From: Dehalococcoidia bacterium
Lineage (GTDB): Bacteria; Chloroflexota; Dehalococcoidia; JACVQG01; JAHKAY01
Direction of reading: 5' to 3'
Length of the DNA: 13,557 nucleotides
NCBI GenBank assembly: GCA_030744635.1
Contig: JASLQE010000235.1
Location: 1-13,557 of the forward strand
How positions within the stretch are numbered: the first letter of the stretch is position 1; the number at the start of each line of letters is the position of its first letter. Of the stretch, positions 6,111 through 12,897 are shown in pieces. The notes under the pieces were generated by a model that saw only the letters and a list, made by a program, of their open reading frames with translations, made no database searches and was not told the DNA's origin. Both the position numbers and the translations under genes were made by a program.

Positions 6111-7097
6111 CTAAGTTTTGCCCACCACGGTGTTCCTGAGCACGCCGATGCCTTTAACCTCCAGCTCAACCACATCGCCCGGTTTTATCCATTTGCCAAG
6201 CTCCATACAGCAACCGAAACCAACAGTGCCCGAGGCGATGAACTCACCGGGGTAAATCGGCTCGTCTTTCGACAGGTACTCAATCAGCTCTGCGAACTTG
6301 AAATGCATGTCTTTGCTGTTGCCTTCAGACCATACCTCCCCGTTTATCCTGGCAACCATCCTGACATTGTCAGCATCAATCTCATCGGCGGTTACCAGGC
6401 ATGGGCCCATGATGTTAGCATTCTCGAAGTTCTTTCCCTTGGCCGGCCCAACCCCCAGGCCCATCTCTTTTGCCAGGATATCTCGGGCACTTATGTCGTT
6501 GAAGATGGTATAGCCGAAAATGTAGTCTGAGACACTGTCCCGTGGGATGCTCTTTCCCTCTTTCCCAATGCAGCAGGCAAACTCCAGCTCATAGTCAAGC
6601 TGCTCGGTGTAGCTGGGCCACAGGATGGGATCTTCAGGGCCGGCTACGTTGGTATGCGTAGTGCGATAAAAGGTGGGTAGCTCGTACCACAGCTTGGGAA
6701 CAGCTCTATTAAGAGCCTTCATGGCGTTCTTCAAATGGACCTCGAAGTTCAGGGTGTCTCTCAGAGAGACGGGGCGAGGTATTGGAGCCCTTAGCCTCAC
6801 ATCGCCGGCCCGGTGGACGGCCTTCTCGCCGCCAATCTCCATGGGGTACCCGGGGGTGCCGACATGGTCCAGTGCTTGCCCAGCGGCTTCCAGGGCTACA
6901 GGACCGTTCTCAATAAACGCCAGCATTTCAGTGGGGATAATGGCACTGGCCAGCTCCGGAGCTCGCCTGACCCCTCGGGCTTCCCTGAGGTACAGCTTAT
7001 AGGCTGTCTGAAGGTCAACGACCTTGTCCTCCACCATAGCCCCCATCCGCCTCAAGGGCCCGATACTGCTATTTACCTCGAAAGTAACCAGCTTCAC
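6111..7097 (-). CDS. Fumarylacetoacetate hydrolase (FAH)-family protein
   Basis: 328 residues. The family hydrolyses, decarboxylates or isomerises beta-diketo or enol acids, often at the end of aromatic ring degradation, using a divalent metal. A small N-terminal domain (residues 1-105, VTFEVNSSIGPLRRMGAM) precedes the FAH fold. Metal ligands appear as Glu170 and Glu172 in LDYELEFACCIG and Asp201 in FNDISARD. Further markers are KGKNFENANIMGP, INGEVWSEGN, FIASGTVGFGCCMELGKWIKPGD and VELEVKGIGVLRNTV. The start is the GTG at 7097-7095, with AGAGGAGGAG immediately upstream; longer in-frame starts up to 7151 add an unlikely basic leader. A promoter with a perfect TTGACA lies at 7142-7170. It stands among other catabolic genes on the same strand. 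The exact substrate is unknown. Confidence 0.9.
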   Translation of the reverse strand: MKLVTFEVNSSIGPLRRMGAMVEDKVVDLQTAYKLYLREARGVRRAPELASAIIPTEMLAFIENGPVALEAAGQALDHVGTPGYPMEIGGEKAVHRAGDVRLRAPIPRPVSLRDTLNFEVHLKNAMKALNRAVPKLWYELPTFYRTTHTNVAGPEDPILWPSYTEQLDYELEFACCIGKEGKSIPRDSVSDYIFGYTIFNDISARDILAKEMGLGVGPAKGKNFENANIMGPCLVTADEIDADNVRMVARINGEVWSEGNSKDMHFKFAELIEYLSKDEPIYPGEFIASGTVGFGCCMELGKWIKPGDVVELEVKGIGVLRNTVVGKT

Positions 7098-7141
7098 GGC
7101 TCCTCCTCTTTTCTTTCGCCCTGGAGAAAGTTCCGATAAGC

Positions 7142-7170
7142 ACCCTACCAACCTTTATCTTGTGTGTCAA
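7142..7170 (-). promoter_or_regulatory. Candidate promoter of the FAH-family gene
   Basis: On the minus strand a perfect -35 TTGACA (7170-7165) is followed after 17 bases by TAGGGT (7147-7142), a weak -10 with three of six matches. The expected transcript start is about 38 bases before the GTG. A weak -10 with a strong -35 would suit an activated or regulated promoter. Confidence 0.45.
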
Positions 7171-7203
7171 GACCGCTTGGACTTTTCACCACCCAGCCCT
7201 CGG

Positions 7204-7269
7204 TTGTCAGGTGGTGGTTTAGCAAACTGTATATTGTCAGCGCCTTTAAGACAGTGTAGACCGTCAGCG
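7204..7269 (-). promoter_or_regulatory. Three spaced GTCAG sites upstream of the FAH promoter
   Basis: On the plus strand TTGTCAG (7204-7210), TTGTCAGCG (7234-7242) and CGTCAGCG (7262-7269) occur with core-to-core spacing of 30 and 27 bases, about three helical turns each. They are 34-99 bases upstream of the -35 at 7165-7170. They could be binding sites for a regulator of the FAH-family gene, but the motif is short. Confidence 0.25.
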
Positions 7270-7471
7270 ATAATGGGCCACGAAAAAGGGCAGTTGAGCT
7301 GTATAGTTGGAGGGAGGGATAGAGGTCCTGGCGAGGGGGTAGGCTTACCTCGACTAGGAAGGGGCAAGATCGTCCCACTTTCATAGACGACGGATACTTA
7401 TTGTATTATATGTCTGAAGGCAGGTGGGGGGTTGATAGCTTCAAGGGAACCTTCAGAAAGGAGATGTGCCT
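7270..7471. other. Gene-free stretch upstream of the tiny frame
   Basis: No gene-like frame or RNA gene is seen. An AT-rich patch at 7397-7412 holds TATTAT (plus strand, 7404-7409) and a perfect TATAAT on the minus strand (7410-7405), but neither has a good -35 box. The plus-strand partner would be TTCATA (7380-7385) with an 18-base spacer. Confidence 0.3.
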
Positions 7472-7504
7472 ATGAGTAGAAGTCGTCAGAGGTGCTCTCT
7501 CTAA
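7472..7504 (+). CDS. Tiny frame of 10 codons with strong ribosome binding site, ahead of a long hairpin
   Basis: AAAGGAG (7457-7463) is followed after eight bases by ATG at 7472. The frame reads MSRSRQRCSL and stops at TAA 7502-7504. Seven bases later begins a perfect 21-bp hairpin (7511-7565). A ribosome binding site, a short peptide with three Arg codons and then a strong hairpin is the layout of a leader peptide or attenuator, but no plus-strand gene follows: the next gene is on the opposite strand. It may be a stand-alone small transcript, the stub of a deleted gene, or chance. Confidence 0.25.
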   Translation: MSRSRQRCSL

Positions 7505-7510
7505 ACGGAG

Positions 7511-7565
7511 GCCCTCCAAAATGGGAATGGGACCATCATGTGGCCCCATTCCCATTTTGGAGGGC
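7511..7565. repeat. Perfect 21-bp inverted repeat (long hairpin)
   Basis: GCCCTCCAAAATGGGAATGGG at 7511-7531 is exactly complementary to 7545-7565. After an A/C mismatch the stem continues for three pairs (CCA/TGG) to a five-base TCATG loop. Flanking T-runs are poor (TGTTT on the plus side), so a simple intrinsic terminator is not clear. It may end the plus-strand small transcript or the minus-strand SMP-30 gene, whose stop is 78 bases away, or be a palindromic mobile unit. Confidence 0.8.
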
Positions 7566-7613
7566 TGTTTGCTGTCAGCTTTTGTAAAATACAACAATGA
7601 CTCTGGCTACCTC

Positions 7614-7635
7614 GGGTAGGGTCGGTGACCTACCT
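7614..7635. repeat. Short imperfect hairpin beyond the SMP-30-family gene
   Basis: GGTAG-G-GTC and GACCTACC form an eight-pair stem with one bulged G, just past the minus-strand stop at 7643. No T-run follows. Possibly a weak 3'-end structure. Confidence 0.3.
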
Positions 7636-7642
7636 AACGCTG

Positions 7643-8530
7643 TCAGACAACAGGTAGGGCAGCGATATAGTAGTCCTTCACCTCGGTGAAGTAGCCCAAG
7701 TTGACTGCCAACAGTGTATCGCCCAGGAAGTCGAGGCTGGTAGGCCCGTTGAATCCTTCGGTGGTTACATTGACCAACCGTTCCCCAGTAGGAGAGAAAA
7801 CCACCACGGCATAGTCCGTGGCGGCTGGGCTGAGCACCCAGAGGTTACCATCAGGGCCAAAGGCAATTCCATCGGGGGCCGTGATGTCGTCGGCGAATAT
7901 CATCACCGCGCCAGCGCTACCGTCTTCGCTGACCGCTATCCTAAAGATGGTGCCTTCCCCCGAGTTGGCGACCAGCAGGGCATCTCCCTCAGGCGTGAAG
8001 GTGATTCCGTTAGCGCCAAAAGGCAGCTCCTTGGTGCTGACAAGAGTGACATCTCGCTTCCACACACTCACCTGGCCCTGGCTGGTTATTCTCCACACCA
8101 CCCCCTGAAAGGAATCGGAGACATAAAGACCGCCGTCCCTGTCAAAGGCCAGTCCGTTGGGTCCTGGGGGCTGCTCGGTCGGCCCGGGCGTCATCTTAGC
8201 CAGTTGAGGAAGCTCCGCGAATTCAGTCACCTTGTCATCAGGTGTGATGAGAAGAATACGGCCGTTCCCGAAGTCCGCTGCATAGATGTCGTTCTCTTTC
8301 CATATTACACCCAGCAGGGGAGACGGGACCTTGTCTATTATGGTGACATCCCTGAGGAGTCTGCCTTCCACGTTGAACACGAAAATGTGTGAGGGGCCTT
8401 CGTGGTAGAACGTGCCTACGGCTATCTGGCTGTTGCGGCTTACCGCGATCCCTTCCGGCACACCCGGGTTGGGCACATTTGCGAAACGGGTAACTTTCTC
8501 TGGGCGGGATACAGGCGACCCTCTGTTCAT
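7643..8530 (-). CDS. SMP-30/gluconolactonase-type six-bladed beta-propeller protein
   Basis: 295 residues. The family includes gluconolactonase, other lactonases and calcium-binding SMP-30; members bind one divalent metal in the propeller centre. Repeated blade motifs are visible: PEGIAVSRNSQIAVG (25-39), PPGPNGLAFDRDGGLYVSDS (121-140), GANGITFTPEGDALLVAN (172-189) and APDGIAFGPDGNLWVLSP (218-235). Glu26, Asn125, Asn174 and Asp220 sit where metal-ligand residues of the family are expected. There is no signal peptide, so it is probably cytoplasmic. The start at 8530 is chosen for GAAGGAG six bases upstream; a GTG at 8575 is in frame, but its own GAGGAGG is too close. Hydrolysis of a lactone in the local catabolic pathway is plausible, though NHL-like propellers without enzyme activity cannot be excluded. 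Confidence 0.8.
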   Translation of the reverse strand: MNRGSPVSRPEKVTRFANVPNPGVPEGIAVSRNSQIAVGTFYHEGPSHIFVFNVEGRLLRDVTIIDKVPSPLLGVIWKENDIYAADFGNGRILLITPDDKVTEFAELPQLAKMTPGPTEQPPGPNGLAFDRDGGLYVSDSFQGVVWRITSQGQVSVWKRDVTLVSTKELPFGANGITFTPEGDALLVANSGEGTIFRIAVSEDGSAGAVMIFADDITAPDGIAFGPDGNLWVLSPAATDYAVVVFSPTGERLVNVTTEGFNGPTSLDFLGDTLLAVNLGYFTEVKDYYIAALPVV

Positions 8531-8775
8531 CGGACACTCCTTCTCAGTAGCGGTTGAGACCGCGGTGGCAACCACCCCTCCTCGGTGGTGTGTCCTACCA
8601 TCATGTAGCGCCAGGCCCAGGGCTGCCGCTGCCCACTATTGCAAACCCCCACGCATTTATGACAGGAGATGGTTTGTTGACTCTGAAGTTGGGTAGGCAA
8701 ATGGGGGGCTAAGTCGCTGTCACACCTTACCATCCCAGTCCCCGCTACTGGGTTCAGGCGCTCATTTTTCGGGCT

Positions 8776-9885
8776 TCACACTTGGTGTTTCTTTCTCTCT
8801 TGCTCAGCTTTTTCCGTCTCCAAAAACTCCTTGTATTGAGCCTCCACACGCGCCACTCGTTTCGGGTCTCTCCACGATTGATGGAGTGCTTCCTGCCACT
8901 TCGCCCTATCATCCCTCTCTGCTGCTCTCACTAATGCTCCTTGGACATTATCTGGCACCAACTGTCCCTCTGAGTCAAGTTTTGCTTTGAGGTTATATAA
9001 GGCAACGGGGATTCGAGCTATACCCTTTCCGTCATATCTCAATCGTGCATCTGCAGCCATATCTCGCCATATCTGGGAGGACGGGGTACGTAAAGCCTCC
9101 TGCCCCGATGTGAAACCCCGGTAGTCCATCAGTGCTAAGAGTTGTTGTTTGACACGACGGACCCTGGTAGGGGGCTCAGAAGCGACACGCTCTGCATAGG
9201 CGAGAGTCTCCTTCTCCAGGATTTGGTGGTCGGGGTAGACACGATTCACCAGATGGTACTCTTGGGCTTCCCGGGCCGTCAGGCAACGGTGCTCCAGGAT
9301 AAGCTCATATGCTTTGCGCAGGCCCAAGTCCCACAGTACGCTGCCGCCGCCCGCCAAGCCCCCCCAGAGAAACAGTGCATTCTCCGAAGAGAAGATGACG
9401 TCCATCGCTGCGGCTAAGTTCAGCCCTCCATAAATACAATACCCGTGCGCCATAGCGATGGTTGGCTTCGGATTGGTGCGCAATTTATGGAGCGGAAGCC
9501 AAGTAATCATGTGGTCGTGCTCTATGTTGTATTGATGCCACACTTCTTTTTCTGAGCCGTAGTCCTTGATAAGCTGCTCAGGCGTTCTCCTGTCGGCTAA
9601 CATAGGTGCGCCCTCTGGGCTGAGTCCGATAACATCGTCTCCAGCCGAGAAACATTTGCCGTTTCCAGAAACGACGATTACATTGCACTCATCATCCCTG
9701 GCAGCGCGGTCGAAGGCATCCTCTACCTCAGCCCACATGGGATGACTGAGGGCATTCATGTAACGGGGTCTATTGAGAATTATTCGGGTCACCCGTCCTG
9801 GCTCGTATATAATACCTTGATACTCTGTAGGGTCTTTGATCTTGAGAGGGTACCTGTAATGCCTATTCTCTGTATCTGGCCTCAC
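8776..9885 (-). CDS. Crotonase (enoyl-CoA hydratase/isomerase) superfamily protein lacking usual catalytic glutamates
   Basis: 369 residues against about 260 for a simple hydratase. The crotonase fold spans about 23-255: an oxyanion-hole segment KCFSAGDDV (77-85), then HGYCIYGGLNLAAAMDVIF (147-165), and LTAREAQEYHLVNRVYP (202-218). In enoyl-CoA hydratase two Glu do the chemistry. Here the first position (GGxxEL) is Asn155 in GGLNLA, and the second (FGxPE) falls in a Gly-rich LFLWGGLAGGG with no Glu. A different reaction on an acyl-CoA, such as C-C hydrolysis, isomerisation or dehalogenation, is therefore likely. The C-terminal extra ~100 residues are charged and helical, ending KAEQERKKHQV. 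The start is GTG 9885 with AAAGGAGG four bases upstream. Promoter candidates lie at 10002-10030 and 9962-9990. Confidence 0.88.
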   Translation of the reverse strand: MRPDTENRHYRYPLKIKDPTEYQGIIYEPGRVTRIILNRPRYMNALSHPMWAEVEDAFDRAARDDECNVIVVSGNGKCFSAGDDVIGLSPEGAPMLADRRTPEQLIKDYGSEKEVWHQYNIEHDHMITWLPLHKLRTNPKPTIAMAHGYCIYGGLNLAAAMDVIFSSENALFLWGGLAGGGSVLWDLGLRKAYELILEHRCLTAREAQEYHLVNRVYPDHQILEKETLAYAERVASEPPTRVRRVKQQLLALMDYRGFTSGQEALRTPSSQIWRDMAADARLRYDGKGIARIPVALYNLKAKLDSEGQLVPDNVQGALVRAAERDDRAKWQEALHQSWRDPKRVARVEAQYKEFLETEKAEQERKKHQV

Positions 9886-9930
9886 CTGCCCTCCTTTCGG
9901 GTCGGTATTTTGGGCTTGGATTGACTATTT

Positions 9931-9978
9931 CGGCTGTAGTTAGCCGCTATACCCCCTGCTCTCCATATGAACAGGGGT
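9931..9978 (-). promoter_or_regulatory. Two hairpins in the crotonase mRNA leader
   Basis: CGGCT/AGCCG (9931-9935 with 9942-9946) and ACCCCCTG/CAGGGGT (9951-9958 with 9972-9978, one bulged C) can both fold in the presumed leader, between the promoter at 10002-10030 and the ribosome binding site near 9890. No known riboswitch is recognised. Confidence 0.3.
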
Positions 9979-10001
9979 TTACTTTATCAACGACTATGAC
10001 G

Positions 10002-10030
10002 ATGTTAGACCGATGCCCCGTGGCCGTCAA
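10002..10030 (-). promoter_or_regulatory. Candidate promoter of the crotonase-family gene
   Basis: On the minus strand TTGACG (10030-10025) and TAACAT (10007-10002) are spaced by 17 bases, with 5 of 6 and 4 of 6 consensus matches. The leader would be about 110 bases. A second candidate, TTGATA (9990-9985) with TATGGA (9967-9962) and a 17-base spacer, lies downstream of it. Confidence 0.45.
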
Positions 10031-10041
10031 GACCTTTAATA

Positions 10042-10421
10042 GCCCAAAATAGGAGCATCCATTTGAAGGGAATTATACGATGTGCTTACTGAGGTATGCC
10101 CATTTGGGCACAGGCATATAAGCGTGGCGTCCGTTACTATTTAGAAGGCTACTCCTGGACCTGCCCAGGCTTTAGGCGGATCCGGGTCTGGAGGAGAGGC
10201 GGAAGCTGCTGCTCACGATGCTTGATGCGGTTTATATGGATGCCAAAGAGGACCGATCTATCGTGGCGGTGAAGCCCAAACCCGCATCTAGGCCTGTGTT
10301 TCAAGTAGCAGTTACCCGCGAAGGGTCCGGGATATTGCTGGTTAACGGGCCTCCGGATGATGATCCGGAGGATCGTATGTGTTTCTGGTGGAGTCGCGGG
10401 AGAGTTCGACCCTGCCAGTAA
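10042..10421 (+). pseudogene. Decayed large serine recombinase, C-terminal remnant
   Basis: In one plus-strand frame (10063-10140) the sequence reads LKGIIRCAY, stop, GMPIWAQAYKRGVRYY. This is the recombinase zinc-ribbon region, with the second Cys of the CxxC replaced by TGA (10090-10092). After WTCPG (10056-10070 in that frame's continuation reaches 10156-10170) the match moves to another frame, which opens after TAG at 10173-10175. That frame reads LEERRKLLLTMLDAVYMD, then IVAVKPKPASRPVFQVAVTREGSG and finally CFWWSRGRVRP before TAA at 10419-10421, the usual C-terminal tail of such recombinases. The stop codon, the frameshift and the missing coiled-coil section between the two parts show decay. 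The N-terminal catalytic domain with its serine is absent. These enzymes integrate or excise mobile elements, so this marks an old insertion or excision event. The family call rests on remembered motif similarity. Confidence 0.72.
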
Positions 10422-10610
10422 CACAGGTTTATGGTGTCAGTATAGGTAGGGTGACGACAGCGGGATCCGCTCTTAATATAGCCCTATCCTGTCCTAAAAA
10501 TAGATACCAACTCACTACACCAACTTGGAAGTTAGAACCCCAAGTGATGAGGCCGGCTGGATGGCTACAGGAGTTAGGGGAAGAGCTTGCTGTCCCGGGT
10601 TGTAACACGC
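10422..10610. other. Gene-free stretch beyond the recombinase relic and oxidoreductase stop
   Basis: No gene is seen. It holds only small palindromes: AGCGG/CCGCT around GAT near 10459-10471, and ACTTGG/CCAAGT near 10525-10547. The latter could fold downstream of the minus-strand oxidoreductase stop at 10611-10613, but no clear intrinsic terminator is present. Confidence 0.3.
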
Positions 10611-12497
10611 TTACAATCGTCGTGCGATGGCCGCCCCCTTTTGGGCAACTCGATAGGCCATCACGGGCTGGTCGCAGTAGGGAATTGAAAGCACCTCTAT
10701 TCCTAGACTTAAGAGCCAATCGGGGACACCTGGGGTGGGTTGACAACCCAAGGCCAGAACAACCCAATCAGCTGGAACCGATTCCTCCCCGCCGTCGTCG
10801 TCCACCTCATAACGGAGAGCTGTTTCCTCGAACCCTTTCACTTTGACCATATTCAGCACGTTGATGCCCGACTGCGACAACTTCTGGGCGATAGCCCTGC
10901 CCGTATTCATTTCCAGGCCGTAGGCAGTGCGATGGCTACCCTCCACAATCGTGACCCGACAGCCCCGCCGCACCAGGTGAAGGGCTACCTCGCATCCGCT
11001 ACTTCCTGCTCCCATGACGACCGCCCTACCTGAAATTTGTTTCTTGCCCCCAAGCACTTCATCCGCCAGCAACACTCTGTCCCCTTCCACTCCGGGCAAG
11101 CGCTGCGGGGTGGCTTCCTGGGTGTAAAGCACGACCCCGGGGCCTAACACAGATACCTGCTCCTCTGTAAGCTGTCTGCCCACCTGTATTTTCACCCCGA
11201 GTTCTTTGAGGATTCTTGATTGCTCTGCGATGTAGCCGTGAATAAGCCAGGCCCAGCGGCCGCCGATTGCCTGGGCTTGCTCCCACACCGTTACCTTGTG
11301 GCCTTTCAACCCTGACACCCGGGCCGCCTCCAATCCCGCAGGGCCAGCACCAACTACCAGCACTTTTCGTGGGTTTTCTGCCTTCCCCTCGGTGTCGCCC
11401 TCGTGTCCAGCGTCGGCATTGATGAGGCACGCTAACGGTGAGTCGAATCTGAATAGCTCGTTCTGACAGCTCATGCAGGTAATGCATTTCCTGACCTCGC
11501 CGATACGCTGCTCCCGGGCTTTTCGCGGCAAGTCCGGGTCGGCCAGCAGGCCACGGCCGAAAGCCACCAGGTCAGCATCACCCCGTTGAAGGATGTTTTC
11601 GGCTCTAATAGGGTCAGTGATGCGCCCGGCGACTATGATTGGCAACCCTACCGCCTTCTTGATGGTTGCTGCTGATGGAACCAGACAACCGCTAGAGAAG
11701 AGCACTGGCTGCACCATCCACTCCAAGGCCCCATAATTGCCTGCCGAAACACTGAGACAGTCTACTCCAGCCTCTTCGAGCATGCGGGCTATGACACTGG
11801 TCTCGTCCAACGTTAGGCCACCTTCTATATGCTCTTCGGCCGAGAGCCGGAATATGATGGGGTAGTCATGGCCTACTCGCTCTCGTATGGCATGGACCAC
11901 CTCGAGGGAAAACCGGGTTCGCCTAGAGATATTCCCGCCGTACTCGTCCTGCCGGTGGTTGGAATATGCTGAAAGGAACTGACATAGTAGGTAGCCGTGG
12001 GCACCGTGAAGTTCAATAGCATCGAAGCCGGCCTCCCTGGCTCTATACGCCGCCTGCGCAAACCGGTCAACCAGCGTTATGATTTCGTCTACCGTAAGTT
12101 CCTTGGGAACTTCTCGGAGCAGAGGGCAGGGCAGTGGTGAGGGAGCCACCGGTTGGAATCCCGTCACTATGGATCTGTTTTGCCGTCCTGGATGATGGAG
12201 TTGGATCACTGCCCTACCATCGTTTGTCTTTATGGCGGTGGCCAACCGAGACAGGCCGGGCAAGAAGCTATCATCGCTAATGCGGAGTTGGGCATGGGTG
12301 ACGAATTGAGTGGGGTCAACGGCGGTCACCTCCACCGTCACCATTCCTGCCCCTCCCTGTGCCCGTCGGGCATAGTAATTGAGGAGTCGTTCGGACACGG
12401 TGCCATCCGTGTTGGCAAACCACGTGCCCATAGGTGGAAACACGAAACGGTTCTTGAGTTCCATCGAGCCAACCATGATTGGTTGAAACAGCTTCAT
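10611..12497 (-). CDS. FMN/4Fe-4S/FAD oxidoreductase of the TMADH / 2,4-dienoyl-CoA reductase family (old yellow enzyme type)
   Basis: 628 residues, the normal three-part length. Residues 1-330 form the old-yellow-enzyme barrel: MVGSMELKNRFVFPPMGTWF, VIQLHHPGRQ, AIELHGAHGYLLCQFLS, GRITDPIRAE and LVAFGRGLLADPDLPRK. An iron-sulphur site follows with Cys338, 341, 344 and 357 (C-x2-C-x2-C-x12-C), the spacing known from trimethylamine dehydrogenase rather than that of E. coli FadH. Residues 378-628 are the FAD/NAD(P) domain, with KVLVVGAGPAGLEAA (383-388 GAGPAG), AVVMGAGSSGCEVA (496-501) and the closing LALGCQPTP. Likely chemistry is reduction of a conjugated enoyl-CoA or enone, passing electrons FAD to Fe-S to FMN. 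The start at 12497 has AAAGGAGAAGG upstream. Substrate unknown; other genes nearby also suggest acyl-CoA catabolism. Confidence 0.93.
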   Translation of the reverse strand: MKLFQPIMVGSMELKNRFVFPPMGTWFANTDGTVSERLLNYYARRAQGGAGMVTVEVTAVDPTQFVTHAQLRISDDSFLPGLSRLATAIKTNDGRAVIQLHHPGRQNRSIVTGFQPVAPSPLPCPLLREVPKELTVDEIITLVDRFAQAAYRAREAGFDAIELHGAHGYLLCQFLSAYSNHRQDEYGGNISRRTRFSLEVVHAIRERVGHDYPIIFRLSAEEHIEGGLTLDETSVIARMLEEAGVDCLSVSAGNYGALEWMVQPVLFSSGCLVPSAATIKKAVGLPIIVAGRITDPIRAENILQRGDADLVAFGRGLLADPDLPRKAREQRIGEVRKCITCMSCQNELFRFDSPLACLINADAGHEGDTEGKAENPRKVLVVGAGPAGLEAARVSGLKGHKVTVWEQAQAIGGRWAWLIHGYIAEQSRILKELGVKIQVGRQLTEEQVSVLGPGVVLYTQEATPQRLPGVEGDRVLLADEVLGGKKQISGRAVVMGAGSSGCEVALHLVRRGCRVTIVEGSHRTAYGLEMNTGRAIAQKLSQSGINVLNMVKVKGFEETALRYEVDDDGGEESVPADWVVLALGCQPTPGVPDWLLSLGIEVLSIPYCDQPVMAYRVAQKGAAIARRL

Positions 12498-12614
12498 CTC
12501 AGCCTTCTCCTTTCGCATCAGCATGAGGACAGGCACCAACGCCAAACAGAAACCCTGTAGCAAGACCTGTTCTTAAACACTTGCCCAGTTTTTGCGATCC
12601 ATCTCATTCATAAG

Positions 12615-12644
12615 AATGTACCAGTTGTTAAATTAGAGTTTCAA
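12615..12644 (-). promoter_or_regulatory. Candidate promoter of the oxidoreductase gene
   Basis: On the minus strand TTGAAA (12644-12639, 5 of 6) and TACATT (12620-12615, 4 of 6) are separated by 18 bases. The leader would be about 110 bases. Weak evidence. Confidence 0.35.
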
Positions 12645-12786
12645 GGATTGGCCTAAGTCGAACTCCACTTGGAACACAGAATAATGGTATCAATCCAGGC
12701 GGTCTGAAGAAAAGCACCAAGACTAAGCCGGGCCACCCCTGTATACCGGACCCTGCCAGGACACCAGGAAAACCCTCCTCTAAAGC
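12645..12786. other. Spacer between thiolase and oxidoreductase units
   Basis: No gene is seen. On the minus strand AGAGGAGG (about 12783-12776) resembles a strong ribosome binding site but leads only to a GTG frame of 13 codons. It may be the stub of a lost gene. Confidence 0.25.
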
Positions 12787-12885
12787 TCAGCCGCCAATGC
12801 GGTGGATATTAGTGCCGCAGTTGGGGCAGATGCTCCGGGTGGCCAGACGGCCGTTCTTTACTGTAGGTCCCCAGTAGCTCCCCAA
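12787..12885 (-). CDS. Possible 32-residue zinc-knuckle mini-protein or thiolase 3' relic
   Basis: After the thiolase TAA (12900-12898) the same frame continues through a TGA and then is open from TTG at 12885 to TGA at 12789-12787. The product ends RSICPNCGTNIHRIGG, with one CxxC zinc-knuckle, and contains a WGP and several basic residues. AAAGGGTGA directly precedes the TTG. It could be a tiny gene translated after the thiolase, a lost C-terminal extension of the thiolase cut off by stops, or chance. Thiolases of the SCP2 type are often paired with a zinc-ribbon OB-fold partner, but this is too short to be one. Confidence 0.3.
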   Translation of the reverse strand: MGSYWGPTVKNGRLATRSICPNCGTNIHRIGG

Positions 12886-12897
12886 TCACCCTTTATA

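Larger units (their letters stand above)
9906..10041. repeat. 136-bp segment bounded by perfect 11-bp inverted repeats
   Basis: TATTTTGGGCT at 9906-9916 and AGCCCAAAATA at 10031-10041 are exact inverted copies. The segment between them holds the crotonase promoter candidates and no gene. The right end adjoins the first recognisable codons of the recombinase relic. No target-site duplication is seen. MITE-like element or chance pair. Confidence 0.35.

Noticed and set aside
7225..7300. Possible IS21-type end (GATAATGGGCCACGAAAAAGG)
   Set aside because: Only one such motif was seen and no second end or transposase remnant; resemblance is from memory and too weak to call.
10379..10846. Plus-strand open frame of 155 codons
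   Set aside because: It starts in the wrong frame of the recombinase tail and continues antisense into the oxidoreductase gene; no protein-like features.
12153..12560. Plus-strand open frame of 135 codons
   Set aside because: Antisense to the N-terminal barrel of the oxidoreductase, which is well conserved on the minus strand.
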